A DNA stretch of 64,000 nucleotides. Origin: JAWLHK01 sp041690355 [NCBI: bacterium] (GTDB taxonomy: Bacteria > J088 > JAWLBW01). Position 1 is the stretch's first letter. Each line of letters starts with the position of its first letter. Location: NCBI GenBank assembly GCA_041690355.1, contig JAWLHK010000008.1:151295-215294 (forward strand), read 5' to 3'. The position numbers and the translations under genes were made by a program. A model generated the notes under the pieces. That model was not told the DNA's origin and did not search any database. It was given only the letters and a program-made list of their open reading frames with translations. Below are positions 27,099 through 36,373 of the stretch, piece by piece.

Positions 27099-27149
27099 CC
27101 GTTACCGCGGCTGCCGCCGCGGCTCAAAAATGCGACCCCGCCGGGGTCG
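27099..27149 (-). repeat. Palindromic dispersed repeat, copy 3, inverted
   Basis: On the minus strand it reads CGACCCC-GGC-GGGGTCG, then GCATTTTTGAGCCGCGGCGG and CAGCC, matching copies at 7794 and 21855. Confidence 0.8.
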
Positions 27150-27184
27150 TGGAGCACGGCGGGGTGGAGGGTCCTTGCTTAACC

Positions 27185-27219
27185 GATGTCCGACGTCAGG
27201 CGTCCGACGTCCGATCAGG
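27185..27219. repeat. 7-bp tandem array, unit near GACGTCC
   Basis: Five heptamers of the GACGTCC type, running into the stop codon of the SDR gene (27215-27217). Inverse of the GTCGGAC pair at 7465-7478. Confidence 0.7.
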
Positions 27220-27997
27220 CGTCCCGCTTGCGCTTCCACTGCGCAATGCGGTCAATAACCCGCCCCGTGATCGCCGGGAAGGCGGCGTTCACCTTGTGCA
27301 GCAGGCGTGATTGCGCATCCACCAGGATCAGAAACCGGTCGCGTGCCTCGAGGCTCTCGACCACCTGCGCCACGACCTGTTCCTTCGGCGCGAAGGGGAA
27401 GATATCGTAGAGCACCGGCCGCTGGGGAAGGTTCTGCACCATCGGCGTGTCGATGGCCGGCGGACTTACAATCGAAAGCGCCACGCCGCGCCGCCGCAGG
27501 TCGTGCACGACTGCTTCACAGAAGCCGACGACGGCAAACTTCGAGGCGCAGTAGGCGGCGAATTCCGGAAGTCCCTTGAGCCCCGCAATGCTCGCCATGC
27601 AGACGACGCGCCCGCCCGGGGCCATGCGCCGCGCGCCGTGCAGCACGAGGTGCACCGTGCCGTGGTAGTTCACGTCCATGACCTGCCGGCACGATTCCGC
27701 CGTCACGTCTTCGAGGTCGCCGCACTGCAGAATGCCCGCGGCGTGGAAGATGAGATCCGGAAAATCCCCTTCCCCTTCCCAACGGTCGAAGGCCGCGCGC
27801 ACCGCCGCTTCGGCGGTGATGTCGGCGGCCAACGGTTCTGCCCGCGTCGCGGCACAGGCCTCGGCGGTGGCCGCGAGACCCGCCGCATTCCGATCCCACA
27901 GGGTGAGGCGCGCGGTTCGCGGCGCGAGCGCTTCGGCCACGGCCTGCCCGATGCCCGAGGCCGCGCCGGTGACGACGATGTGGCGATACTGCTTCAC
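27215..27997 (-). CDS. Short-chain dehydrogenase/reductase
   Basis: Product of 260 residues with the classical SDR layout: TGAASGIG nucleotide-binding motif near the N-terminus, the HAAG segment, Ser in MASIAG and the YCASK catalytic Tyr/Lys. WDRN in the second strand region favours NAD. The C-terminal part (LVDAQSRLLHKVNAAFP) resembles SDRs with a short membrane-proximal tail. The substrate is unknown. Its start overlaps the stop of the YceI gene by 4 bp, so the two are translated together. Confidence 0.85.
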   Translation of the reverse strand: MKQYRHIVVTGAASGIGQAVAEALAPRTARLTLWDRNAAGLAATAEACAATRAEPLAADITAEAAVRAAFDRWEGEGDFPDLIFHAAGILQCGDLEDVTAESCRQVMDVNYHGTVHLVLHGARRMAPGGRVVCMASIAGLKGLPEFAAYCASKFAVVGFCEAVVHDLRRRGVALSIVSPPAIDTPMVQNLPQRPVLYDIFPFAPKEQVVAQVVESLEARDRFLILVDAQSRLLHKVNAAFPAITGRVIDRIAQWKRKRDA

Positions 27998-28599
27998 GGA
28001 TTGCCGGCGGGCGCCGGCGTCGATGCTTGGACGGGCTGCGGCGCGCCGGCGGGGGTCATCACGAGCGTGCCGCTGATGTCGACGTTGTCGTCGATGGTCT
28101 TGAAGAAGAGGCTCGGGCGCTCAATCTGGTGCTCCGACAGCAGGACCGTGAACGCGAACGCCCCCTCGATCTGCCGCTCGCTTACCTTGAGCGTGACCGG
28201 GATCTGATAGTTCCGCTTGACCCCCGCGAACGTGAGCTGCGCGTCGAGGGTCGTCGTACAGGTTCCCTCCACGGGAGCGCAGACGGGCCCCGTCCCCTTC
28301 AGTTCCACCAGCGGATGCGCTGCCGCCTTGATCGCGTCGCGCGCGTTGCCGTCGCGATTCTTGTTCCCCGAGTCGAATGAATCGCTGGCCACGCGCGCTT
28401 GAATGGCGATGCGGCCGTCGGCCACGCGCGCGCGCGCCTCGATGCGTTCACTCGTCCCTTTCACGTCGTGCAGCGAGAAGTGCACGTGATAGCCGACCTT
28501 CGATCCGGCCGTCGACTGCCACATCCCGTCGGGCAGGGCGGGTTCGGGGGCGGCGACGGCGAGGGCCGCGAACGCGGTCAGAACGAGCGAAAGACTCAT
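27994..28599 (-). CDS. YceI-family periplasmic protein
   Basis: Product of 201 residues. A signal peptide (SLVLTAFAALAVAAPE) precedes a YceI-type lipocalin-like beta barrel: KVGYHVHFSLHDVKGTSERI, AIQARVASDSFDSGNKNRD and LTFAGVKRNYQIPVTLKV. YceI proteins bind polyisoprenoids or other hydrophobic ligands in the periplasm. The tail is Pro/Ala-rich. It lies 4 bp downstream of a four-helix protein with one His per helix, which mirrors the E. coli yceJ (cytochrome b561-like)-yceI pair, and overlaps the SDR downstream. Confidence 0.85.
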   Translation of the reverse strand: MSLSLVLTAFAALAVAAPEPALPDGMWQSTAGSKVGYHVHFSLHDVKGTSERIEARARVADGRIAIQARVASDSFDSGNKNRDGNARDAIKAAAHPLVELKGTGPVCAPVEGTCTTTLDAQLTFAGVKRNYQIPVTLKVSERQIEGAFAFTVLLSEHQIERPSLFFKTIDDNVDISGTLVMTPAGAPQPVQASTPAPAGNP

Positions 28600-28603
28600 G
28601 ACA

Positions 28604-29236
28604 TCACCAGACGTAGACGGTGGCGGCGAAGGCGAGCAGCCCCAGGGTCGACCAGCCGGCGATCTGGTGCGCGTCGCCCAGCGCCTGCAGGCCGTTGATG
28701 TCGCCGCTCTGCACCTTGTTCGCCATCGCGAGGCCGAGGCCTGCCTGGGTCAGCATGCCGATGGTGGCCAGGCTCACGCCTAGTTTGTGCAGCGAGACGG
28801 CGTCGAAGCCGCCGCTGCGCTCGCTCGATTCCGGCGCCGACAGTGCCAGGGCGCCGGTGGCCGTAAAGCCGATGACGCTGCCGTAGACGAGCGCCTTGTG
28901 CGCAAGGCGGTAATCGCCGGTGCCGGGCGCATTCGGCTCGTAGAGGTCGTTGTAGTTGAGCTGCCCGACGATGGTCGTGCCCGCGAGCAGCCCGAGCGTC
29001 GTGAGCCCCAGCCCCTGGTGCCACTTGAACATGGCCTTGCGCGTGTCGGCGCGTCCCTGCAGGGCGGGGTCCGGCGTGGCGGCGGGAACGGCCGCGGCGC
29101 GATCGGCGAAGAAGTCGAAGTCGTCGGTCACCGGCGCGGCCTGCGCGGCTGCGGTGGCCGGCTGCGGAGTTTCTTCGGCGCCGGCGGCATGGGGTACCAG
29201 CACGGCGAGCAGGAAAAGGGGAATCGCGAAACGCAT
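28604..29236 (-). CDS. Predicted b-type cytochrome-like membrane protein
   Basis: Product of 210 residues. A signal peptide and an Ala/Pro-rich linker are followed by four transmembrane helices, each with one His: KWHQGLGLTTLG (His73), RLAHKALVYGS (His113), LHKLGVSLATIG (His150) and DAHQIAGWSTLG (His190). Two His pairs in a four-helix bundle fit cytochrome b561-like heme binding; this is inferred from pattern and neighbour. It is first in the operon with yceI and the SDR. A quinone/polyisoprenoid-linked redox role is a reasonable guess. Confidence 0.6.
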   Translation of the reverse strand: MRFAIPLFLLAVLVPHAAGAEETPQPATAAAQAAPVTDDFDFFADRAAAVPAATPDPALQGRADTRKAMFKWHQGLGLTTLGLLAGTTIVGQLNYNDLYEPNAPGTGDYRLAHKALVYGSVIGFTATGALALSAPESSERSGGFDAVSLHKLGVSLATIGMLTQAGLGLAMANKVQSGDINGLQALGDAHQIAGWSTLGLLAFAATVYVW

Positions 29237-29346
29237 GTCCAGATCGCTCCCGGTTTCAGGTGCAGGGGGAAAATGGAAAACTTCCCCGACAGCTTACCCC
29301 ACGGAGCCGATTCCTTCCACGCTTCCCCCCCCGGCACGCGGCCCGG

Positions 29347-31119
29347 TCAGCGCAGGTAGATTTCTTCGGGAAAATCTTCGGGAAACAGGTTGACCATCTC
29401 GCGGCGCACGAAGCGATCGATGTCGCTGGCCGTGCGCAGGGCGAGAATGGACTGGACCATCCACTCGGCGCGGCTGAAATCAATCTTGCGCGTGATGCGC
29501 TTCATGCGCGGAATCGAGCGCGCATTCATCGACAGCTCGTCGAACTTGAGTCCGAGCAGGACGAGGATGTAGATCTCTTCGCCCGCCATCTCGCCGCAGA
29601 TGCTGACCGGAATGCCGACTTCGTGCGCGATGTCGGTCACGCGCTTGAGCATGCGCAGCAGGGCGGGGTGGAGCGGCTCGTAGAGATACGCCACGTGCTC
29701 GTCAGACCGGTCGACGGCCAGCGTGTACTGGATGAGATCGTTCGTGCCCACCGAGAAGAAATCGGCCTCGCGGGCGAGCACGTCGGCCATCATGCAGGCG
29801 GCCGGCGTCTCGATCATGACGCCGACGGGCACGTGCATGTCGACGGCATGCCCCTCGCGCTCGAGGTTCTGCTGCTCTTCCTCGATGATCCGCCGCGCAT
29901 CGACCAGCTCGGTCACCGAGGTGATGAGCGGAAGCAGAATCTTCAGCTTGCCGTAGGCGCTCGCGCGGAGCATGCCGCGGATCTGCGTGCGGAAGATGTC
30001 GGGATAGCGCTTGTAGAGGCGCACCGCGCGCAGCCCCATGGCGGGATTCGCACCGCGCTCGATGGGCACGCTGAGGGCGATCTTGTCGCCGCCGATGTCG
30101 CAGGTGCGAATCGTGCACGGCAGCGGGTGCATCGACTCCAGCACGCGCCGGTAGTTTTCGAAGTGTTCGTCTTCGCTCGGCAGATCGAGCCGGTTCAGAT
30201 ACAGAAATTCCGTCCGGTACAGCCCGGTCCCCTCGGCTCCCATCTCGATGGTCGAGGGAATTTCTTCGGAGAGCTCGAGGTTCGCGAGCAGGCGCACGCG
30301 GTGGCCGTCGCGCGTCTCGGCCGGCAGGTTGCGGTAGACGGCCAGCTGGCGCTCGCTGAACTCGTAGCGCTCGCGGCGTTCCTGGTAGAGCGCGAACTCG
30401 TCGGCGTGCGGGTGGATGATGATCGTGCCCGTCAGCCCGTCGACGATGACCGGATCGCCCGTGCTGACGTGATCGAGCAGTTCTTCGGCGCCCACGACCG
30501 CGGGCAGCCCGAGCGAACGCGCGAGAATGGCCGTGTGGCTCGTGCGCCCGCCGATTTCGGTCGCGAAGGCGGCCACGTGGTACTTGGGCAGCAGGCTGGT
30601 ATCGGCCGGGCTCAGATCATGCGCGATGACGACGGCGTTCTCCGGAAGTCCGCTCAGAAACGGCTCGTCCTCTTCGGGCTTGAAGTTGCGGAAAATGCGG
30701 TCGACGACGAAGTCGACGTCGCTCTTGCGCTCGCGGATGTAGGCGTCTTCGATGCGGTTGAAGAGGGCGCGGATCTCTTCGAGCTTGTGGTGCAGGGCCC
30801 ACTCGGCGTTGATCAGCTCGCGCTCGATGATCTGCTCGGTCCCCTTGGTGAGCATCTCATCCTGCAGCAGCATGCGGTGCGTGTCGACGATGAGCACGTG
30901 GTCGCCCGTCTCGCCGCCCAGCTTGCGGCGCACGTCTTCGAGCTGCTCGCGGCTGATGGCCACGGCGCGGCGGAAGCGCTCCCGCTCGGCCTCGATCTCT
31001 TCGGGCGCGATGCGGCGCTGGGGGACGGCCAGATCGGTGCGCCGGATGACATAGGCGTTGCCCGCCACCATCCCCGGCGACACCGCGATCCCTTTGACCT
31101 TGAAGCGGACGTTCGTCAC
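29347..31119 (-). CDS. ptsI: Phosphoenolpyruvate-protein phosphotransferase (PTS enzyme I)
   Basis: Product of 590 residues, full length for EI. GGRTSHTAILARSLGLPAVV holds the phosphorylated His195. The TIM-barrel PEP-binding half shows EGTGLYRTEFLYLNR, GGDKIALSVP, GVMIETPAACMMADVLA and FSVGTNDLIQYTLAVDR. It transfers phosphate from PEP to HPr in the cytoplasm. Its start overlaps the ptsH stop by 4 bp. It is the last gene of the long PTS/Lpt/Kdo block. Confidence 0.97.
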   Translation of the reverse strand: MTNVRFKVKGIAVSPGMVAGNAYVIRRTDLAVPQRRIAPEEIEAERERFRRAVAISREQLEDVRRKLGGETGDHVLIVDTHRMLLQDEMLTKGTEQIIERELINAEWALHHKLEEIRALFNRIEDAYIRERKSDVDFVVDRIFRNFKPEEDEPFLSGLPENAVVIAHDLSPADTSLLPKYHVAAFATEIGGRTSHTAILARSLGLPAVVGAEELLDHVSTGDPVIVDGLTGTIIIHPHADEFALYQERRERYEFSERQLAVYRNLPAETRDGHRVRLLANLELSEEIPSTIEMGAEGTGLYRTEFLYLNRLDLPSEDEHFENYRRVLESMHPLPCTIRTCDIGGDKIALSVPIERGANPAMGLRAVRLYKRYPDIFRTQIRGMLRASAYGKLKILLPLITSVTELVDARRIIEEEQQNLEREGHAVDMHVPVGVMIETPAACMMADVLAREADFFSVGTNDLIQYTLAVDRSDEHVAYLYEPLHPALLRMLKRVTDIAHEVGIPVSICGEMAGEEIYILVLLGLKFDELSMNARSIPRMKRITRKIDFSRAEWMVQSILALRTASDIDRFVRREMVNLFPEDFPEEIYLR

Positions 31120-31382
31120 TCTTCACCGAATTTGTTCGCGAACAACTGCTCGAGCGCCTGCATCGCCTGGGCCTCGTCGGGCCCCTCGACCTTGACGGCC
31201 ACCTCGGTTCCGCAGGCGGCGGCGAGCGTGAGTACCCCCATGATGCTCTTCGCGTTGGCGCTCACCCCTTCGCGCGAGAGGGTGGCGTCGCTTTCGAAGC
31301 GATTCATGAGCTGCACGAGCTGGGCCGCCGCGCGCGCGTGTAGCCCCAGACGATTCTGAACCAGCAAGACCCGTTCAATCAT
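31116..31382 (-). CDS. ptsH: Phosphocarrier protein HPr
   Basis: Product of 88 residues. RLGLHARAA holds the EI-dependent His15, and SANAKSIMGV holds Ser46, the site for HPr kinase, whose gene lies 3 kb upstream in the same block. Start ATG 31382 overlaps the EIID stop (ATGA); the longer frame upstream is a shadow of EIID. Presence of both sites means HPr can carry both the phosphorelay and the regulatory mark. Confidence 0.96.
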   Translation of the reverse strand: MIERVLLVQNRLGLHARAAAQLVQLMNRFESDATLSREGVSANAKSIMGVLTLAAACGTEVAVKVEGPDEAQAMQALEQLFANKFGEE

Positions 31383-32137
31383 TCCGTATGCATGCCTCCC
31401 AGCACGTTCCAGATCCACGCCGCCGCGAGCGTGACGGTCAGGTAACCGAAGGCCAGCCTCGTCCCCGGCGTTCCGCGGCGAACGACGACGAACAGGATGG
31501 CGGCCAGCAACACCGCCCCGGCGCGCAGATCGGCCTGGGGCGCAAAATTCCACGTCAACAGCGGCAGGGCCGCGAACGCGCCCCCGATGGCGAGCGCCTT
31601 GAGGCGCTGGGCGAGTTCGGGAAAGTTGACCCGCTTCAGCTGCCCGACGACTTCGATGCCCGCCGCGTATCCCGTCGCCGCCCCCACGATGCGCACCAGC
31701 AGATGCGGCACGTTGTAGACGATCAGGAAAATCGCGACCCCCCAGCCCGGGTGACCGAGCACCGCGGCGATGACCGCCAGCCAGGCGCTGAACGGGCGCA
31801 GGGCCGCCCAGAAAAGCGAATCTCCCACGGCACCCAGCGAGCCCATGAGCCCCAGCTTGAGCGCGTTGATGTTGCGCTCGGCGTCGGGGCGGCCGTTCTG
31901 CAGATCTTCTTCGAGCCGCCCGACCGCGCCCAGAATGACCGGCGCGAAGTACGGGTGGGTGTTGAAGAACTGGCCATGGCGCCGCGAGGCTTCGAGCATA
32001 TCGTCTTTCCACACCGTGCGCAGAATCGGCAGAATCGCGTAGAGGAACCCGACGTTCTGCATGCGCTCGAAATTCCAGCACGCCTGCACGAGAAACGTCC
32101 GCAGGAAACTGCGCCAGAATGTGAGCGTCAGCAGCAT
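31379..32137 (-). CDS. PTS mannose/fructose/sorbose-family IID component
   Basis: Product of 252 residues with the EIID signature region: FLVQACWNFERMQNVGFLY, HPYFAPVILGAV and LKLGLMGSLGAVGDSLFW, then several membrane helices. With IIC it forms the sugar-conducting membrane complex. It is slightly shorter than E. coli ManZ. It overlaps ptsH by 4 bp and starts right at the end of the IIC gene. Confidence 0.92.
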   Translation of the reverse strand: MLLTLTFWRSFLRTFLVQACWNFERMQNVGFLYAILPILRTVWKDDMLEASRRHGQFFNTHPYFAPVILGAVGRLEEDLQNGRPDAERNINALKLGLMGSLGAVGDSLFWAALRPFSAWLAVIAAVLGHPGWGVAIFLIVYNVPHLLVRIVGAATGYAAGIEVVGQLKRVNFPELAQRLKALAIGGAFAALPLLTWNFAPQADLRAGAVLLAAILFVVVRRGTPGTRLAFGYLTVTLAAAWIWNVLGGMHTE

Positions 32138-32818
32138 TTAGGCGAACACCACGAGTAAACCCATTCCCACCATCAGACCGAGCACCGCGGCCCGCGGAAA
32201 CCGCCGCAAGTCCAGCGTCGCGCTCGACTCGGCGAGCCCCAGCAGGGGGAGCCCGGCCAGAAAGAACCCGAACGCCGTCGCCAGCCAGCCGGACAGCGTC
32301 ACCCGCGCCAGCAGCGTGCCGGCCACGACGAAGAACAGGGCCAGCACGGCCGCGTAGACCCCGGCGGCGAACAGCAGCGCCAGCCAGGGGGCCTTTTCGA
32401 TGTGCGTGAGGTCACCCTCGCGCAGCATGTCGTCGACCCGCCCGGCGATGCGGCCGTTGGCCTTGCGCACGAGAATGTCGACGTCGCGACCCAGCTCGGC
32501 CAGCGGCAGCGCCACGGCCGTCGCGAGCCCCGCGCCGCCGAGCGTGCGCAGTTCGGGCACGGCGACGAGCAGCCCCGCGGCCCCCACGGCGGCCAGCGTG
32601 TCGGACGGCGGCACGTGCGAACCCACCGGCAGCCGGCCGGCGTACAGAAATTCGAGCGCGACCCCGACGGCCGCGCCGAGCATCGGCTCACCCGCCCAGA
32701 ACCCGAACAGCGGCCCGATGACCACCGGCCGCGAAACCATGAGCTGCACGGCCTGCGTCCGATCCAGGCAGACGGCCGTTCCGGCTAGAACCAGCCACAG
32801 CAGGGTGAGCGTGAGCAC
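32138..32818 (-). CDS. PTS mannose/fructose/sorbose-family IIC component
   Basis: Product of 226 residues, mostly hydrophobic with about six membrane helices. SRPVVIGPLFGFWAGEPMLG and GVALEFLYAGRLPVGSHVPP are typical of ManY-type IIC. It is about 40 residues shorter than E. coli ManY, mainly in the C-terminus. It lies between IIB and IID. Confidence 0.88.
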   Translation of the reverse strand: MLTLTLLWLVLAGTAVCLDRTQAVQLMVSRPVVIGPLFGFWAGEPMLGAAVGVALEFLYAGRLPVGSHVPPSDTLAAVGAAGLLVAVPELRTLGGAGLATAVALPLAELGRDVDILVRKANGRIAGRVDDMLREGDLTHIEKAPWLALLFAAGVYAAVLALFFVVAGTLLARVTLSGWLATAFGFFLAGLPLLGLAESSATLDLRRFPRAAVLGLMVGMGLLVVFA

Positions 32819-32835
32819 GTTGCTTCAGGATGCTC

Positions 32836-33318
32836 CTACGCACCCTCCCAATCCGGGGTGATCGTGCGGCAGGCCTCGCGCGGCAGCGCGCGCACCTCGA
32901 CGACGACCCCCTGCCGGGCGAAATTGCGCAGGATGTCGAGCTCTTCTTCGTTGCAGCAGACGCTCTGCGTGACGCGCCGCTTGCCCTCGGCGTAGTGCAG
33001 GTTGCCGACGTTCAGCAGGTCGAAGTGAAACCCGGCCTGGTAGGCAGAGTAGGCGTCGCGCGGTCGCGAGAAGAGGACGATGGAGTGCACCTGGTCGAAC
33101 TCGTGGCGCTTGTAGCTTGCGACCGCGTCGGCGATCGTGAGGATGTCGAGCCGCACGCTGCGCGGGGTCGCAAGTTCGAGAATCGAGCGCTTGAGCGGAT
33201 CGGAGGCGACGTCGTCGTCGATGACCACAATCCGTTCCGCATGGCAGTGGGGGACCCAGCTTTCGACGACCTGGCCGTGGACGAGCCGATTGTCGATGCG
33301 GACCAGATCGACGCTCAT
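32836..33318 (-). CDS. PTS mannose/fructose/sorbose-family IIB component
   Basis: Product of 160 residues. MSVDLVRIDNRLVHGQVV holds the phosphorylated His14 of the IIB active loop; LLNVGNLHYAEGKRRVTQSV is also diagnostic. It takes phosphate from IIA and passes it to the sugar in the IIC/IID complex. Its start overlaps the IIA stop by 4 bp. Confidence 0.94.
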   Translation of the reverse strand: MSVDLVRIDNRLVHGQVVESWVPHCHAERIVVIDDDVASDPLKRSILELATPRSVRLDILTIADAVASYKRHEFDQVHSIVLFSRPRDAYSAYQAGFHFDLLNVGNLHYAEGKRRVTQSVCCNEEELDILRNFARQGVVVEVRALPREACRTITPDWEGA

Positions 33319-33719
33319 CGTTTCGGCTCCTGGAGCAGGGCGCTGGCGACGGTGATGTTCTTCTGGCCGTACTCGCGGATGAAGGCGGCGAGGTCGGGCA
33401 GGGTGCGCCCGTCGCGGGCCGAGGCGAGCTTGAGCAGCATGGGCAGGTTCACGCCCGTTACGACCTCGATCCGCTTCTCGTTGAGAAAGCTGAGGGCGAG
33501 GTTCGCCGGGGTGCCGCCGAACATGTCGGTCACCAGCAGAACCCCTTCGCCCTGCTCGGTCTGTTCGATGGCCGCCTGGATGCGCCGCCGGATTTCTTCG
33601 GGCTCGCCGGTTTCGGTCGAGACCGCCTCCATCGCTTCGATGTCGCCGACGATGCTGCGCGCCGCCGCCAGCATTTCGCGGGCGATGGCGCCGTGCGTGA
33701 CAAGTACCACACCAATCAT
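33315..33719 (-). CDS. PTS mannose-family IIA component
   Basis: Product of 134 residues. MIGVVLVTHGAIAREML holds phospho-His9; LLVTDMFGGTPANLAL is a conserved IIA loop. The start is ATG 33719 with AGG 7 nt upstream. IIA is a separate protein here, not fused to IIB. It directly follows rapZ. Confidence 0.93.
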   Translation of the reverse strand: MIGVVLVTHGAIAREMLAAARSIVGDIEAMEAVSTETGEPEEIRRRIQAAIEQTEQGEGVLLVTDMFGGTPANLALSFLNEKRIEVVTGVNLPMLLKLASARDGRTLPDLAAFIREYGQKNITVASALLQEPKR

Positions 33720-33727
33720 TGAGAACC

Positions 33728-34596
33728 TCAGATGAGACCCCGCGTCAGCTCCCGATGCCGGACCCTGACGCGGAGCCCCTTGCCGGCGATGCGCTCGCCC
33801 AGCCGCTCGGCAAGGTAGATACTGCGATGCTTGCCCCCCGTGCACCCGACGGCGATGGTCAGATACGACTTTCCCTCGCGCCGGAAGCGGGGGAGCAGAT
33901 ATTCGAGCAGGTCGTGAAGCCGGTGTTCGAACTCCCGGACTTCAGGCTTGCTCTCAAAGAAGTTTACCACGGGGAGGTCCAATCCCGTGAAGTCCTTGAG
34001 CTCCGGCACGAAATGCGGATTGGGCAGAAACCGCGCGTCGAAGACGAGATCGGCCGATATCGGCAGCCCGTAGCGGAACCCGAAGCTCGTGATCGTCACC
34101 GTGAGCTCGTGCTCGCGCGGACGCACGTCGAAGAGCGTCTTGATCTCGTGCGTGAGCTCGTGCACGGTCATGTCTGATGTGTCGATGACCAGATCGGCCC
34201 GGTCGCGGAAGGGTACCAGGGCGTCGCGCTCCAGATCGATCCCCTCGGTGACTCCGCTCGTCGGCGCCAGCGGGTGCAGCCGGCGCGTCTCGCTGAAGCG
34301 GCGGATGAGGATCTCGTCGCGGCAGTCGAGAAAGACGACGCGCGCGTCGACTTCGGCGCCGTCGAGGTAGCGCAGGGCGTCGGGCAGTTCGTGCAGAAAG
34401 CGCCGTTCGCGGGCGTCCATGACGAGGGCGACGCGGTCGAGCTCGTTGCCCGGGCGCGTGATGAGCTGCACGAAGGCGGGCAGCAGCGGGGGCGGCAGGT
34501 TGTCGACGCAGAAATAGCCGAGATCCTCGAGCGCGTGCACGACCGTCGTCTTGCCCGCGCCCGAAACCCCCGAGATGAGCAGCAGCTGCACGCGCA

Positions 34597-34600
<4 letters not shown>
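33728..34600 (-). CDS. rapZ: RapZ/YvcJ nucleotide-binding adapter
   Basis: Product of 290 residues, normal length. GVSGAGKTT is the P-loop; the C-terminal domain shows FGFRYGLP, DLVFDARFLPNP and VGCTGGKHRSIYLAE, all hallmarks of the family. In E. coli RapZ guides RNase E to GlmZ RNA; in other groups it binds nucleotides or small RNAs. In this block it sits between hprK and the PTS IIA gene, and its start overlaps hprK by 4 bp. Confidence 0.95.
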
Positions 34601-35571
<971 letters not shown>

Positions 35572-35575
35572 GGGT

Positions 35576-36040
35576 TCAGCCGATGGCTTCGTCTTCCTTG
35601 CGGATGGTTTCGAGCAGCGCCCCCGCATCGGGCGCGGCCAGCAGGCGCTCGCGGAATCCGGCGTCCTTGAGCAGCCGCGAGATGCGCGCGAGCGCTTTCA
35701 GATGGGTGCCCGGGCTGTCTTCGGGCGCGAGCAGGAGAAAGAACAGGTTGACCGGCTTGCCGTCGATGGCGTCGAAGGGGATGCCCTTGGCGCTGCGGCC
35801 GAAGGCGACGACGATCTGTCCGAGGCCGCCGATCTTGCCGTGCGGGATGGCGATGCCGTCGCCGACCCCCGTGCTGCCGAGTTTTTCGCGGTCGAGCAGG
35901 GTCGCGAGCACCTGCTGCTGGCCCAGGTCGGGGTAGGCCCCCGCGACGGCGCGCGCCAGCTCGTCGAGCACTTCGCGCTTGTTCGTTGCCGCCAGCGACG
36001 GCACGACGGCCGCCGGGTGCATGAGTTCTGCGATTTTCAT
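35576..36040 (-). CDS. ptsN: PTS IIA-Ntr (fructose-type IIA)
   Basis: Product of 154 residues. DGIAIPHGKI holds the phospho-His67; VNLFFLLLAPEDSPGTHLKAL is typical of PtsN. It is a regulatory IIA protein, in many proteobacteria linked to nitrogen, potassium or stress control and usually encoded near rpoN, as here. It lies between hpf and hprK. Confidence 0.94.
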   Translation of the reverse strand: MKIAELMHPAAVVPSLAATNKREVLDELARAVAGAYPDLGQQQVLATLLDREKLGSTGVGDGIAIPHGKIGGLGQIVVAFGRSAKGIPFDAIDGKPVNLFFLLLAPEDSPGTHLKALARISRLLKDAGFRERLLAAPDAGALLETIRKEDEAIG

Positions 36041-36062
36041 GAAACTTCCCGGAGCAACGACC

Positions 36063-36350
36063 TCAATGGTCCTTGACCTTTTCCTTGTGCTTCTGGACCT
36101 GCCGCTCGAGTTTGTCGATGCACTTGTCGATGGCCGCGTACATGTCGGACGTCACCTCTTCGGCGCTCATGAACACCCCCTTGGCGGTGACGTTCATTTC
36201 GGCCCGGTGCATGAACTTGTCGACCTCGAGAATGACATGCACTTCGATCGGGGGCTGCAGATACTTCTCGACGCGCTTGGCCTTGTCGGTGGCGTAGGCG
36301 CGAACCGAGTCCGAAGCGTCCATGTGGCGGAAAGTAACGTTGACCTGCAT
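36063..36350 (-). CDS. hpf: Ribosome hibernation promoting factor, short form
   Basis: Product of 95 residues with the HPF/YfiA fold: MQVNVTFRHMDASDSVRAYA, then AEMNVTAKGVFMSAEE and MYAAIDKCIDKLERQVQKHK. It binds idle 30S subunits and helps form inactive 100S ribosomes. Position just downstream of rpoN is the usual one. Confidence 0.93.
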   Translation of the reverse strand: MQVNVTFRHMDASDSVRAYATDKAKRVEKYLQPPIEVHVILEVDKFMHRAEMNVTAKGVFMSAEEVTSDMYAAIDKCIDKLERQVQKHKEKVKDH

Positions 36351-36373
36351 GACTGATAGTTCCTCTCCTGGCC

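Noticed and set aside
29260-31359. Plus-strand open frame of 699 codons
   Set aside because: Complete shadow of ptsI and ptsH, both with unmistakable active-site motifs.
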